Shown one piece after another: positions 15,703-25,198 of a DNA stretch of 64,000 bases (positions are counted from its first letter, which is position 1; every line of letters begins with the position of its first letter). The notes beneath the pieces were generated by a model. The model was not told the DNA's origin. It was given only the letters and a program-made list of their open reading frames with translations, and did not search any database. Origin of the DNA: Mesorhizobium sp. J428 (GTDB lineage Bacteria; Pseudomonadota; Alphaproteobacteria; Rhizobiales; Rhizobiaceae); assembly GCF_024699925.1 (NCBI RefSeq), contig NZ_JAJOMX010000001.1, positions 3,510,001 through 3,574,000 on the forward strand, read 5' to 3'. A program made the translations under genes and the position numbers.

Positions 15703-18658
15703 CCTCCTGGCGCCTGCCGACAGGCGGTCTCATCGACCGCTCGGTCTCCGTTCCCTTCACCTTCGACGGCCGCGGCTTCTCCGGCCATACCGGCGACACG
15801 CTTGCCTCCGCGCTGCTCGCCAACGGCCAGCGCCTCGTCGGCCGCAGCTTCAAGTATCACCGCCCGCGCGGCATCCTGACCGCCGGCGCCGCCGAACCGA
15901 ACGCGCTGGTGACAGTCAGCAGCGGCGGCCGCATCGAGCCGAACACTCGCGCGACGATGCAGGAGCTCTATGCCGGCCTCGAAGCGACGAGCCAGAACCG
16001 CTGGCCCTCGCTCGGCTTCGATCTCGGCGCCGTCAACGGCGCATTTCGCCCTTCCTCGGCGCCGGCTTCTACTACAAGACCTTCATGTGGCCGGCGGCCT
16101 TCTGGGAGAAGCTCTACGAGCCGCTGATCCGTCGGGCGGCTGGCCTCGGTCGCGCGACCTACGAGGCCGATCCGGACAGTTACGAGAAATCCTGGGCGCA
16201 TTGCGACCTGCTGGTCGTCGGATCCGGGCCGGCGGGCCTCGCCGCCGCGCTGACGGCCGCGCGCGCGGGCCTACGGATCGTCCTGGCGGATGAGCATGCC
16301 GAGCTTGGCGGCGCGCTGCTCTCCGAAACAGCGACCGTCGACGGCATGCAGGCTCCCGAGTTCGCGGCGCGCTGCGTCGAGGAACTGCGCAGCCTGCCGA
16401 ACGTACAGGTTCTGTCGCGCACGACCGTCATCGGCTGGTACGACAGCAACGTCTTCGGCGCGGTGGAGCGCGTGCAGAAGCATGTCGCGGCTCCAGCCGC
16501 CAACCGCCCCGTCGAACGCTTCTGGCGCATCGCCGCAAAGCGCGCGATCCTCGCGACCGGCGCCGAGGAGCGGCCGCTGCTGTTCGGCGGCAACGACATC
16601 CCGGGCGTGATGCAGGCGAGCGCGATGCGGACCTATCTCAACCGTTTCGGCGTCGCGCCGGGCCGCAAGGCAGCGATCTTCACCACCAATGACAGCGGCT
16701 ATGCGCTGGCCCGCGATCTCGACCGCGCCGGTGTGGCCCTTGCGGTGATCGTCGACAGCCGGCCGCGCTCGGACGTTGCTTATGATGGACCCGCGCGGGT
16801 CATCCGTGGCGCATATGTGACGGAGGCGAAGGGCGGCAGGTCGCTGTCGTCCATCACGGTCGCCGCATCCGTCAGGGTGGAGACGATCGCCGTCGACGCG
16901 CTGGCCATGGCCGGCGGCTTCAGCCCGATCATCCACCTGGCGCTGCATCGTGGAGGCAGACCGGTCTGGTCCGACGAACAGTCTGCTTTCCTCGCGCCGC
17001 AGGATCTTTCGGGCCTGACTCTGGCCGGCTCAGCCGCGGGTGCCGCGAGTATCGCGGAGTGCGTCTTGCAGGGCTCGGCCCGGGCGATGTCTGTTGCCGA
17101 GGAGCTTGGCGGACGGGCTGCGCCGATCGAGGTCTCCGTGACGGGCGATGTCTCGGCACGCCCTGAGCGGCCTCTCTGGTCGATCCCCGGCGTGCGGGGA
17201 AAAGCCTTCGTCGACTTCCAGAACGACGTGCACGCCGGCGACCTGAAGCTCGCCGCGCAGGAGGGGTTCGGCCATGTCGAGCTTGCCAAGCGCTACACGA
17301 CCAACGGCATGGCGACGGACCAGGGCAAGCTCTCGAACGTCAACGCCATCGGCCTGCTTGCCGAGGCGCGCGGCATCTCGCCGGCCGAGGTTGGAACGAC
17401 GACATTCCGGCCGTTCTACACGCCGGTCTCCTTCGGCGCTCTCACCGGCGCGTCGACCGGCAAGCACTTCCAGCCGGTCCGCAAGTCGCCGCTGCACGGC
17501 TGGGCCGAGAAGAATGGCGCAGTCTTCGTCGAGACCGGCCTGTGGTACCGCTCCTCCTGGTTCCCGCGTCCGGGCGAGACAGGCTGGCGCCAGAGCGTCG
17601 ACCGCGAGGTCCTGAACGTGCGGGCGAATGCCGGCCTCTGCGACGTCTCGATGCTCGGCAAGATCGAGATCACCGGCAGCGACGCCACGGCCTTCATCGA
17701 CCGCGTCTACTCCAACGGATTCCAGAAGCTGCCCGTCGGCAAGGCGCGCTACGGGCTGATGCTTCGCGAGGACGGGATGATCTACGACGACGGCACCACC
17801 AGCCGCCTCGCCGAGAACCGCTACTTCATGACCACGACGACTGCCTACGCCGCCGGCGTCATGGACCATCTGGAATTCTGCGCCCAGGCGCTCTGGCCCG
17901 AGCTCGATGTGAGGCTGGCCTCCGTCACGGACCAGTGGGCACAGATGTCGCTCGCCGGGCCGAAATCGCGCCTGATCCTGGAGGAGATCGTCGACGACGA
18001 CATCTGCGACGAAAAAGTCGGTCTGCTAGCCGCGCGCGAGGTGTCGCTGTTCGGGGGGCGCCTGCGGGGTATGCTGTTCCGTATCTCCTTCTCCGGCGAG
18101 CGCGCTTACGAACTCGCCGTCCCCGCCGGCTATGGCGAGAGCGTCGCCGATGCCCTGATGAGGATCGGCGAGAGGCACGGCATCTGCGCCTACGGCGTCG
18201 AGGCGCTGGGCGTATTGCGTCTCGAAAAGGGCTTCGTCACCCATGCCGAGATCAACGGCACCGTGGTTCCCGCCGACCTCGGCCTTGGCAAGATGGTGTC
18301 GGCCACCAAGCCCGACTTCATCGGCAAGGCCATGCTGGCGCGCGAGGGCCTGTCCGATCCGGACCGGCCGCGCCTGACGGGCGTCGTCCCGATCGACCCC
18401 TCGCAGTCCTTCCTGCCGGGGTCGCACATCCTGTCGAAGGGGGCTGCCGTTACGCTGGAGAACGACCAGGGCTACGTCACCTCGGCCGGATGGTCGCCAC
18501 ATGTCGGGTCGACCATCGGCCTGGCTTTGGTGATCCGCGGGCCCGAGCGGCACGGCGAGGAGGTCGTGGTCTGGAACGGCCTGCGCAACGAGACGATCCG
18601 TGGGAAGCTCTGCGATCCCGTCTTCCTCGATCCGGCGAACGAGCGGCTGCATGTCTGA
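15699..18658 (+). pseudogene. soxA: Sarcosine oxidase subunit alpha (frameshifted)
   Basis: SoxA is the large subunit that binds NAD and tetrahydrofolate and shares the FMN site with SoxB. The first 115 or so residues, including FKYHRPRGILTAGAAEPNA, read in one frame from 15699. Near 16045-16052 (run CGCCCTTCC) one base appears to be missing, and the remaining 870 residues continue in another frame: FYYKTFMWPAAFWEKLYEPL, the dinucleotide-binding motif VVGSGPAGLAAALTAARAG, and a C-terminal aminomethyltransferase (T-protein-like) domain with SLAGPKSRLILEEI. Restoring one base gives about 986 residues, the normal size. The gene overlaps soxD and soxG by 4 and 8 bases. Everything else is intact, so a sequencing error is likely. 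Confidence 0.93.
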
Positions 18659-19160
18659 CATAGAACTGATTCACCGCCCCGTGCTGGCTTCCGCGAAGCC
18701 GCTCGGCTCCGGCCGCGTAAGGCTGACGCCGCTGCCGGAAGGCACCGTCCTGCAGGTGTTCGGCCCGGCCGCGAGGGGCGCGTCGCTCGCCGAGATCGCT
18801 GCACGGGCCGGACTGTCGCTGCGTCCGAACGGTCCGGGCCAGTGGTATCTCGTCGGCGACGCGCAGGCCCGGCTGGAGCTCCCTGACGGCTTCTCGGTCG
18901 TGGACCAGAGTCACGGCCGTGTCCGCATGGCTGTCGAGGGCGACGCTGTGGAGCAGGCTCTCGCCAAGGGCACGGGCATTGACCTATCCCGGTTCGAGGT
19001 CGGCCACGCCACGAGCACGCTTGTCGGCCATGTCGGAGCCCATCTCACCCGCACGGCCGCCGACCGCTTCGAGCTCATGCCGCTGCGCAGCTTCGCCGAG
19101 AGCCTGTGGCATGACCTGGAGAGAATGGCCGCGGAATATGTCGTAACGTCGGAAAGATGA
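18651..19160 (+). CDS. soxG: Sarcosine oxidase subunit gamma
   Basis: This 169-residue subunit completes the heterotetramer. It resembles SoxG in size, in its beta-rich composition and in the C-terminal stretch FELMPLRSFAESLWHDLERMA. The ATG at 18651 overlaps the end of soxA by 8 bases, the normal arrangement. It is followed without gap by an FAD-dependent oxidoreductase gene, so the operon runs past the sox genes. Confidence 0.93.
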   Translation: MSDIELIHRPVLASAKPLGSGRVRLTPLPEGTVLQVFGPAARGASLAEIAARAGLSLRPNGPGQWYLVGDAQARLELPDGFSVVDQSHGRVRMAVEGDAVEQALAKGTGIDLSRFEVGHATSTLVGHVGAHLTRTAADRFELMPLRSFAESLWHDLERMAAEYVVTSER

Positions 19161-20803
19161 TCCAGAGGCGCGCAATGGCCAAGACAGCACAGATCGACAG
19201 GAAATCCACGGCCGGCAAGAACCTTCATGTCGAGGAGCGCATCCCGCTTCTGGTGATCGGCGCCGGTCCAGCCGGCCTCGCCGCCGCCATCGAGGCGGCC
19301 CGGCGCGGCCTCTCCGTGGTCGTCGTCGACGAGAATCCGGTGTCCTTCAAGACCATGGGCGAGGAGGTCCCGCTACACTACGGGCAAGGCATGTCGGGTG
19401 CCGCGCGCAATCGCAACGCCATGATGGAGGCGTTCGTCGCTTCCGAGCCGTTGATCGAGGCCGCGTTCGAGGCGGGTGTCGACGTGCGGCTCAGCACCGC
19501 CTGCTGGGGTCTTTACGGGAACGGGTCGAGCGTACAGTGGCTGCCCGGCACTGTCGCCGGCCTGACCGACGAGGAACGCGGCTGGATGATCGGCGCCGAC
19601 CATGTGGTGGTCGCGGCCGGCCGCCGCGACATGGGGCTCGGCTTCCCCGGCTGGGAAAAGCCCGGCGTGATGGGCGCGACCGCGGCGGTATCGCTCGCGA
19701 AGCAGGGTGCGTTGGCCGCGCGCAGCGTTGTAATGCTCGGAACCTCGACAGAGGCCCTGATGGCCGCGCTGGCGCTGCGCGCTGCCGGTGTAGAGGTCGC
19801 CGCCTTGGTCGAGCAGGCTGCCGAACCTGTCGGCGCGGCCGACTTGGTCGAGGCGCTGCGCGCGGAGGGCTGCGAATTCCTCAACGGTCATGTCGTGCGC
19901 GAGGCGCTCGGTCGCGACGGCGTCGAGGCCGTTCTCGTCTCGGCCCTCGACGCCGCCGGCCGCCCGGCCGGCGAAGAGCGCCGCATCGCTTGCGACGGGG
20001 TCGTGCTCGGGGTCGGCGTCACGCCGGTGGTCGACCTGCTGGACGCGCTCGGATGCCGGATCGTCTTCCAGCCGGAACGCGGCGGCTATGCGCCGGTGGT
20101 CGACACCGACCAGCGCACCAGCGTGCGCAACGTCTTTGCCGTCGGCGATTGCGCGGGCATATGGCCGGCCAAGTCGCGCGACAGGAGCATCGCCGAGGCG
20201 GAGGGCAGGCGCGCCGCCGCGGCGATCCTGTTCGATCTCGGCCTGGGCGACGGCGGCTCGGAGCCTGAGGGCGTACAACCGGAACAGCCGGCCTACGATC
20301 TGTCGGCCTACCGGCTTGCCTGGGTGCGGGCCTCGATCATCGAGGCGCGCGGCGAGTTCCACGTCTGCCAGTGCGAGGACGTCACGGCGCGCGAGATCCT
20401 GGAGGTCCGCCCGCCGCGCTATCTCGACTGGCAGGCCGAGCGGCGCAACGATCGCTCGCTCTCGGCGCTCTTGGGCGAGGGGCCTCCCAATCCCGACCAG
20501 GTCAAGCGCCTGACCCGCGCCGGCATGGGCCCGTGCCAGGGGCGACGGTGTCGCGAGCAGGTCGCGGCACTCCTGGCTTTGGAGGCCGCCGCGCCGCTCT
20601 CGGCAATCCCGCTCGCCTCGCATCGCGCGCCGGTCCGGCCCCTGTCCCTCGCCATCGCCAGCCAGATCCCCGAATCGCCGCAGGAGCGCGAGAACTGGGA
20701 AGTCTGGTTCGGCATCCATGCGCAGTGGCGGCCGTTCTGGGACGTGCCGCCGCTCTACACGGTCGCGGACAACGACGCGACCGGACCGGTGGCAAGCGAA
20801 TGA
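19157..20803 (+). CDS. FAD/NAD oxidoreductase with C-terminal [2Fe-2S] domain (HcnB/OoxA-like)
   Basis: The 548-residue product has a pyridine-nucleotide-disulfide-reductase fold: the FAD motif VIGAGPAGLAAAIEAARRG near residue 33, a second nucleotide motif in SVVMLGTSTEALMAAL, and VRNVFAVGDCAG. A C-terminal BFD-like [2Fe-2S] domain follows, with cysteines in FHVCQCEDVTAREI and GMGPCQGRRCREQ. This architecture is that of HcnB (cyanide synthase), opine oxidase subunit A and the alpha subunit of FAD-linked proline or hydroxyproline dehydrogenases. Its partner is probably the DAO protein encoded next, which overlaps it by 4 bases. No small ferredoxin like HcnA is encoded nearby. An ATG at 19175 with GAGG in front is an alternative start. 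The substrate is unknown; glycine or an N-substituted amino acid is plausible from context. Confidence 0.87.
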   Translation: MIQRRAMAKTAQIDRKSTAGKNLHVEERIPLLVIGAGPAGLAAAIEAARRGLSVVVVDENPVSFKTMGEEVPLHYGQGMSGAARNRNAMMEAFVASEPLIEAAFEAGVDVRLSTACWGLYGNGSSVQWLPGTVAGLTDEERGWMIGADHVVVAAGRRDMGLGFPGWEKPGVMGATAAVSLAKQGALAARSVVMLGTSTEALMAALALRAAGVEVAALVEQAAEPVGAADLVEALRAEGCEFLNGHVVREALGRDGVEAVLVSALDAAGRPAGEERRIACDGVVLGVGVTPVVDLLDALGCRIVFQPERGGYAPVVDTDQRTSVRNVFAVGDCAGIWPAKSRDRSIAEAEGRRAAAAILFDLGLGDGGSEPEGVQPEQPAYDLSAYRLAWVRASIIEARGEFHVCQCEDVTAREILEVRPPRYLDWQAERRNDRSLSALLGEGPPNPDQVKRLTRAGMGPCQGRRCREQVAALLALEAAAPLSAIPLASHRAPVRPLSLAIASQIPESPQERENWEVWFGIHAQWRPFWDVPPLYTVADNDATGPVASE

Positions 20804-21981
20804 GCGAGGCGTCGATGAGCGATCTGAAAGGTGCATCCGTCGTCGTCGTCGGCGGCGGCGTGACGGGATTGAGCACCGGCTGGTGGCTGGCGCAGAGCGG
20901 CGTCGATGTGCTGGTCATCGAAAAGGGCATGATCGGATGGGAGGCGTCGGGCCGCAATGGCGGCGGCTGCACGCACTTCCAGTCGCCGCTCTTCCTGGAG
21001 GAGCAGCGTCTATGGCCGCAGATGGACGAGCTGCTCGGCTATCCGACGGAGTTCTCGCACAACCGCATCCGTCTCGCCGCGAGCGACGATCAGATGGCGC
21101 TGTTCGACCGCGCCGTCGCCACCGCCGAGCGCATGGGCTTCAGGTCCGAGCGCCTCGATCCGAAGCAGGTGCGCGACCTCGTGCCGCTTGCGGGCGACAA
21201 CATCATCGGCGGCCACCTCTACCACTTCGGCGGCCACGCCAATCCTCATCGCACCGTCCAGGCCTATGCCTGGGCGATGCAGGACCATGGTGGCCGGCTG
21301 ATCCAGCACTGTGCCGTCACCGGCTTCCGCACCGAGGGCGGCCGGGTCACCGGCGTCGAGACCGAGCGCGGCGTGTTCGGCTGCGACCAACTGGTGATTG
21401 CGGCCGGCCCGCAGACCGGCCGCTTCTCGGCGATGCTCGGCCAGGAAGTGCCGATGGCGAGCGCGCGGGCCGAGATGATCGTCACCGAGCCGCTGCCGCT
21501 GATGGCCTATGGTGGCGTCGACGGCAACGGCCTCTACGGCCGCCAGACCCTGCGCGGCAATCTCGCCTATGGCGGTGGGCCGCACGAATGGCTGGAGCTT
21601 CCGGAGGACGGCGCGCCGGCGAAGCCTTCTACGCCATTGATGGGGCATATCGGCCGGCGCCTGCTCGAAATGCTGCCGAAGGCCGCGCACGCCCGGATCA
21701 TTAGGTCATGGGCAGGAGTGATCGAGAACACGCCGGACGGTAGGCCGGTGATCGACCGGCTGTCCTCGCATCCAAATGTCGTGGTCGCCACCCTTTCCAG
21801 CGTCGGCTTCGGCCTGTCGCCGGCAAGCGGGCGGGCGATCCGCGACCTCGTCGTCGACGGCGCCTGCAGCTTCGCGGACATCTCGACCTTCCGGCTGGCG
21901 CGCTTTGCGAAGCTGGAGCCCGACTGGCGCGAACTCCAGGGCTGGCAGGCGTTGCACGCGGAGGCGGCCAGGGCGCAGTAG
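20800..21981 (+). CDS. FAD-dependent amino acid oxidase, DAO family (OoxB/HcnC-like)
   Basis: This 393-residue flavoenzyme has the DAO-family FAD motif VVVVGGGVTGLSTGWWLAQSG near residue 12, GWEASGRNGGGCTHF and the C-terminal SSVGFGLSPASGRAIRDLV. The fold oxidises secondary or primary amines of amino acids. Coupling by ATGA to the HcnB/OoxA-like gene suggests that the two form one dehydrogenase, as in opine oxidase or cyanide synthase. It is the last gene of the operon that starts at 7935; 114 bases follow before the next gene. The substrate cannot be stated. Confidence 0.88.
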   Translation: MSEASMSDLKGASVVVVGGGVTGLSTGWWLAQSGVDVLVIEKGMIGWEASGRNGGGCTHFQSPLFLEEQRLWPQMDELLGYPTEFSHNRIRLAASDDQMALFDRAVATAERMGFRSERLDPKQVRDLVPLAGDNIIGGHLYHFGGHANPHRTVQAYAWAMQDHGGRLIQHCAVTGFRTEGGRVTGVETERGVFGCDQLVIAAGPQTGRFSAMLGQEVPMASARAEMIVTEPLPLMAYGGVDGNGLYGRQTLRGNLAYGGGPHEWLELPEDGAPAKPSTPLMGHIGRRLLEMLPKAAHARIIRSWAGVIENTPDGRPVIDRLSSHPNVVVATLSSVGFGLSPASGRAIRDLVVDGACSFADISTFRLARFAKLEPDWRELQGWQALHAEAARAQ

Positions 21982-22104
21982 AGGCTTGATCGGGCGGCGC
22001 GCGCCGCATTCGCGACGATCTCTGCCGCATCCGCGCTCATCTTTGCGCCCCGGTCGGAACTGCCTGGATCTAAAATCGGCGACCGATCCCCAAGGATGTC
22101 CCGA

Positions 22105-24069
22105 ATGGATGCAGACGCCCGACTGTTCATCGAGAACTCGACGCTTCTCTTCATCGCCTCCCGCAATGCGGAAGGGGCTATGGACGTCTCGCCCCGGGGT
22201 GGGCAGCCCTGCGTCATGCGGGTGGGCGACGATGGGAAGCTGCGGTTGCCCGACTACACCGGCAACCGCCGGCTCGATACGATCGGTAATCTCCTGAACG
22301 ATCCGCTTGTTGCGCTGATCGTGCTCAACCGCGGCAGCGACCGGTATCTGCGCATCGTCGCCACCGCCGAAGTGTCGTTCCGGGCCGAGGATCTGGCGTG
22401 GTTTCCCGCCGACGAGAATCCGCCGATCAGCGTCATGGTTCTGGCGCCTGCCTCGGTCGAGTTCGTCGACACGGGGGCTTTCGCGCGCGCCGATTTCTGG
22501 CTCGATCCGGAGCTGCGCAGGAAGCCACCGCTCGACCTCGCCTCCGTCATCGGCGGCGACAAGCTGGCCCAGGCTGCCGCGGGCTTCGCGCCGGTGCTGA
22601 AGAACGAGGCAGAAGAACGCGTGCTGGCGCAGTCGGGCGTGCGCGACGTGTATGGCACGCCGAGCGACGGCGTGCGGAAAAAGGTCTGCGACGTCGCCGG
22701 CCCCGGCGGACTCGATTTCATCGATGAAGCGAGCTTCGTCGTTGTGGCGCATGAGGACGAGAATGGCGGGATCGCCATCGACCTAACGGCAGAGGCGCCG
22801 CTGTCGGTCATCCCTTTCGACAACCGCCATGCCTACCGTCTGCGGCTGTCCCCCGACATCAGGACGGGCGAGGAAGGCGAATGCGCGCTCCTGACCGTGG
22901 CGCCGGGCCGCAACGAACTGCTTCGCGTCAACGGACGGTTCGAGGCAGAGACACGCGCGGTGAAGATCGTGCCGCGCGAGGTGTTCTTCCACTGCTCCGC
23001 CGCGTTCTCCCGCTCCCGGGTCTGGCAGCGCGACAGGCGCACCTACTGGTCCGGCAAGCGCCGCTTCGTCTGCGTCGAGCGGGTGTGCGAAAGCCCGGAG
23101 GTCTCGTCCTTCGTCCTGACGCCCGTGGACAACGCGCCGATCGGCCCGGTCGAGCCGGGCCAGCACGTCCCCGTCTCCCTCCCCGGCGAGACGGGCGCCG
23201 CGCGGCAAAGAAGCTATTCCGTCTCCCGCTGGCCGGATGGGCGGAGCCTGCGCATCTCGGTGCGCCGCATCGGCGCCGGAGGCATGTCCGACCTGTTGCA
23301 CGAGAAGGTCCGGCCGGGCTCAGAGCTGCTCGTCGGCGTCCCGGTCGGCCGGTTCGTACTGTCGAGCCCGCCCGGTCGTCCTGTCGTCCTGGTGAGTGCC
23401 GGCGTCGGAATCACGCCGCTTCTCCCCATGCTCGATCAGCTGGCGCGGGAGGACAGCGGCCGCGACGTGTGGTTCATCCATGCCGCCCGTGACGGCGCGC
23501 ATCACCTGTTCGCAAGCGAGGCGCGCAGCATCGCCGCAGGCGCGAAGAACCGCGGCATCCGCCTGGTGTCGTGCTACTCCCGCCCGCGCAGGGAAGATCG
23601 ATCCGATCTCGTCGGCCGTATCGATGCGGCCGCCATCGCCAACCTGCTGCCCGTCGACGCCGCCGATTTCTACATCTGCGGCCCCGAGGCCTTCATGTCG
23701 TCGCTTCGCGACGGGCTCGTCGCCCGTGGCACCGCGGCGGAGAACATCCGGTTCGAGGCGTTTACGGCCGCGGATGGCGGCCTGCTTGACCTTTCGGGCA
23801 GGCAGGTTGTCGCCGACAGCAAGGTCACGTTCGCGAAATCGGGCAGGACCGCGACCTGGACGCCGGGCGAGGGCTCGCTGCTCGACCTCGCGCTCAGCAA
23901 CAGGGTCGAGGTGGACTATTCATGCCGGATGGGCGACTGCCAGTCCTGCGTCCAGCGCGTCACCAGCGGGGTCGTCGATTATCCCGCCGGCGAACTGCCG
24001 CTGCTGCCGTACAATCATATCCTGCTCTGCCAGGCTATTCCGCGTGGCGATCTGGTGCTCGACTGCTGA
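22105..24069 (+). CDS. Fusion of PNPOx-like domains with ferredoxin reductase and [2Fe-2S] ferredoxin
   Basis: The 654-residue protein fuses an N-terminal pyridoxamine-phosphate-oxidase-like flavin-binding region (residues about 1-190, possibly repeated to about 310), an FAD/NAD reductase module (about 325-560, with RQRSYSVSRWP, PVVLVSAGVGITPLLPML and FYICGPEAFM) and a C-terminal plant-type ferredoxin. The ferredoxin cysteines are in SCRMGDCQSC followed by a fourth Cys in ILLCQ. Such proteins pass electrons from NAD(P)H through FAD to an iron-sulfur cluster. The electron acceptor is unknown; a nearby oxygenase or demethylase is possible but none is encoded here. The ATG at 22105 is preferred because AAGGA (22092-22096) sits 8 bases upstream; an ATG at 22096 overlaps it. 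The 3' end overlaps the convergent AraC gene by 35 bases. Confidence 0.85.
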   Translation: MDADARLFIENSTLLFIASRNAEGAMDVSPRGGQPCVMRVGDDGKLRLPDYTGNRRLDTIGNLLNDPLVALIVLNRGSDRYLRIVATAEVSFRAEDLAWFPADENPPISVMVLAPASVEFVDTGAFARADFWLDPELRRKPPLDLASVIGGDKLAQAAAGFAPVLKNEAEERVLAQSGVRDVYGTPSDGVRKKVCDVAGPGGLDFIDEASFVVVAHEDENGGIAIDLTAEAPLSVIPFDNRHAYRLRLSPDIRTGEEGECALLTVAPGRNELLRVNGRFEAETRAVKIVPREVFFHCSAAFSRSRVWQRDRRTYWSGKRRFVCVERVCESPEVSSFVLTPVDNAPIGPVEPGQHVPVSLPGETGAARQRSYSVSRWPDGRSLRISVRRIGAGGMSDLLHEKVRPGSELLVGVPVGRFVLSSPPGRPVVLVSAGVGITPLLPMLDQLAREDSGRDVWFIHAARDGAHHLFASEARSIAAGAKNRGIRLVSCYSRPRREDRSDLVGRIDAAAIANLLPVDAADFYICGPEAFMSSLRDGLVARGTAAENIRFEAFTAADGGLLDLSGRQVVADSKVTFAKSGRTATWTPGEGSLLDLALSNRVEVDYSCRMGDCQSCVQRVTSGVVDYPAGELPLLPYNHILLCQAIPRGDLVLDC

Positions 24070-24865
24070 TTCGTTCGCCGCGATAGGACGTCGGTGCGAC
24101 ACCGGCGACCCTCCGGAACATCGCCGCGAACGCGCTCGGGCTATCGTAGCCGGAGCGCCACGCGACTTCCTGGACCGAGTGGCGCGCTTCGAGCAGAGGA
24201 ATGGCTGCGCGCACCCGGCAGTTCTCCCGCCACTCGGAAAAACTCATTCCGGTCTCGTCCTGGAAGCCGCGCTCCAGCACGCGCCGGCTCGCTCCCGTCA
24301 CTCTCGCCCATTCCGCCAGCGTCCGCCGGTCGCCGGGATTCTCCTCGAGCGCATGGCAGATGCGGAGCAGCCGCCGGTCGGCGGGCATCGGCAGCCGATG
24401 TCGTTGGTCGCGTCCATGCTTCAGCTCGCTCAGGATCAGGGAAGCCAGATGCGGATAGGTGGCCGGGTCGCCCTCGCCGGCATAGAGATCGACCACCCGC
24501 AGCATCAGTTCGCCGAGAAACGGCGAGACGCGCAGCACGCTTATGTCGCGCGGCAGGTCCGAGGCGAGGTCGGGTCGGACATAGATCGAATGATAGAGCG
24601 GCGCCTGGGTGGACGACACGCCGTGTTCGACCCAGCCCGGCAGCCACGCCGCGTCGCCCGGTCTCAGCAGGATCTGCCCCGAACGGACGCGAATGGCGGC
24701 CGGCGACGTGACGGAGCGAATCAACTGCGCCCGCGGATGGCTGTGCATCTCCCCGTGAGTGGCGCCATCATACCGCAACTTCTGTCCGAAGACGGGCTCG
24801 GAACAGACCTGCAGTGCGTCGAAGCTGCGGTTCGGAAGAAATGACATGCTCGGCGACGATGACAT
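24035..24865 (-). CDS. AraC family transcriptional regulator with N-terminal cupin
   Basis: The 276-residue product has an N-terminal cupin-like sensory region (THGEMHSHPRAQLI, then GQILLRPGDAAWLPGWVEHGV) and a C-terminal AraC DNA-binding domain (RTLAEWARVTGASRRVLERGF and SVQEVAWRSGYDSPSAFAAMF). AraC regulators of this type usually activate a neighbouring catabolic gene or efflux system. Its 3' end overlaps the PNPOx fusion gene. It is divergent from the CoA-transferase operon, which makes that operon a possible target. Two further in-frame ATGs (24904 and 24847) make the exact start uncertain. Confidence 0.88.
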   Translation of the reverse strand: MSSSPSMSFLPNRSFDALQVCSEPVFGQKLRYDGATHGEMHSHPRAQLIRSVTSPAAIRVRSGQILLRPGDAAWLPGWVEHGVSSTQAPLYHSIYVRPDLASDLPRDISVLRVSPFLGELMLRVVDLYAGEGDPATYPHLASLILSELKHGRDQRHRLPMPADRRLLRICHALEENPGDRRTLAEWARVTGASRRVLERGFQDETGMSFSEWRENCRVRAAIPLLEARHSVQEVAWRSGYDSPSAFAAMFRRVAGVAPTSYRGERISSRAPDRHAE

Positions 24866-25198
24866 TGGGTCCTCGGCGTTCACACCTGGCTGTGCTGTGG
24901 GCATTCGGGCGATCCGGCACGAGAGGCTGGACGGGCTCGAACGGCAGTCGCAGGATAAGCGAGCCAGAACGGCGACGCCACCCCGCCATTCCATAAGTCC
25001 TGCCTATCAATCTAGCTGGAAACTGCGAATTGAAGCAATGTGTCGGCATGACATAATAGCCGCCTAGGACTTGGTTTGGCGGCAGGACACATCACTCCGG
25101 ACGACGTCGGACGGGAGCGGCTTCTTTTGGCTGGCACCTTCTAGCGACAGGAAGAAGCTGCCCAAGCCCGCAGCGCGACGTCGACACAGGGGGGCGAG
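24866..25198. promoter_or_regulatory. Divergent intergenic region with nested inverted repeats
   Basis: These 333 bases separate the AraC gene from the CoA-transferase gene. At 25038-25092 two inverted repeats are nested: ATGTGTC (25038-25044) with GACACAT (25086-25092), and inside them GCCGCC (25059-25064) with GGCGGC (25078-25083). This could be an operator or a structured leader. No ATG occurs between 25061 and the CoA-transferase gene in the coding direction, so the true start of that gene is unclear. I see no other feature here. Confidence 0.45.
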
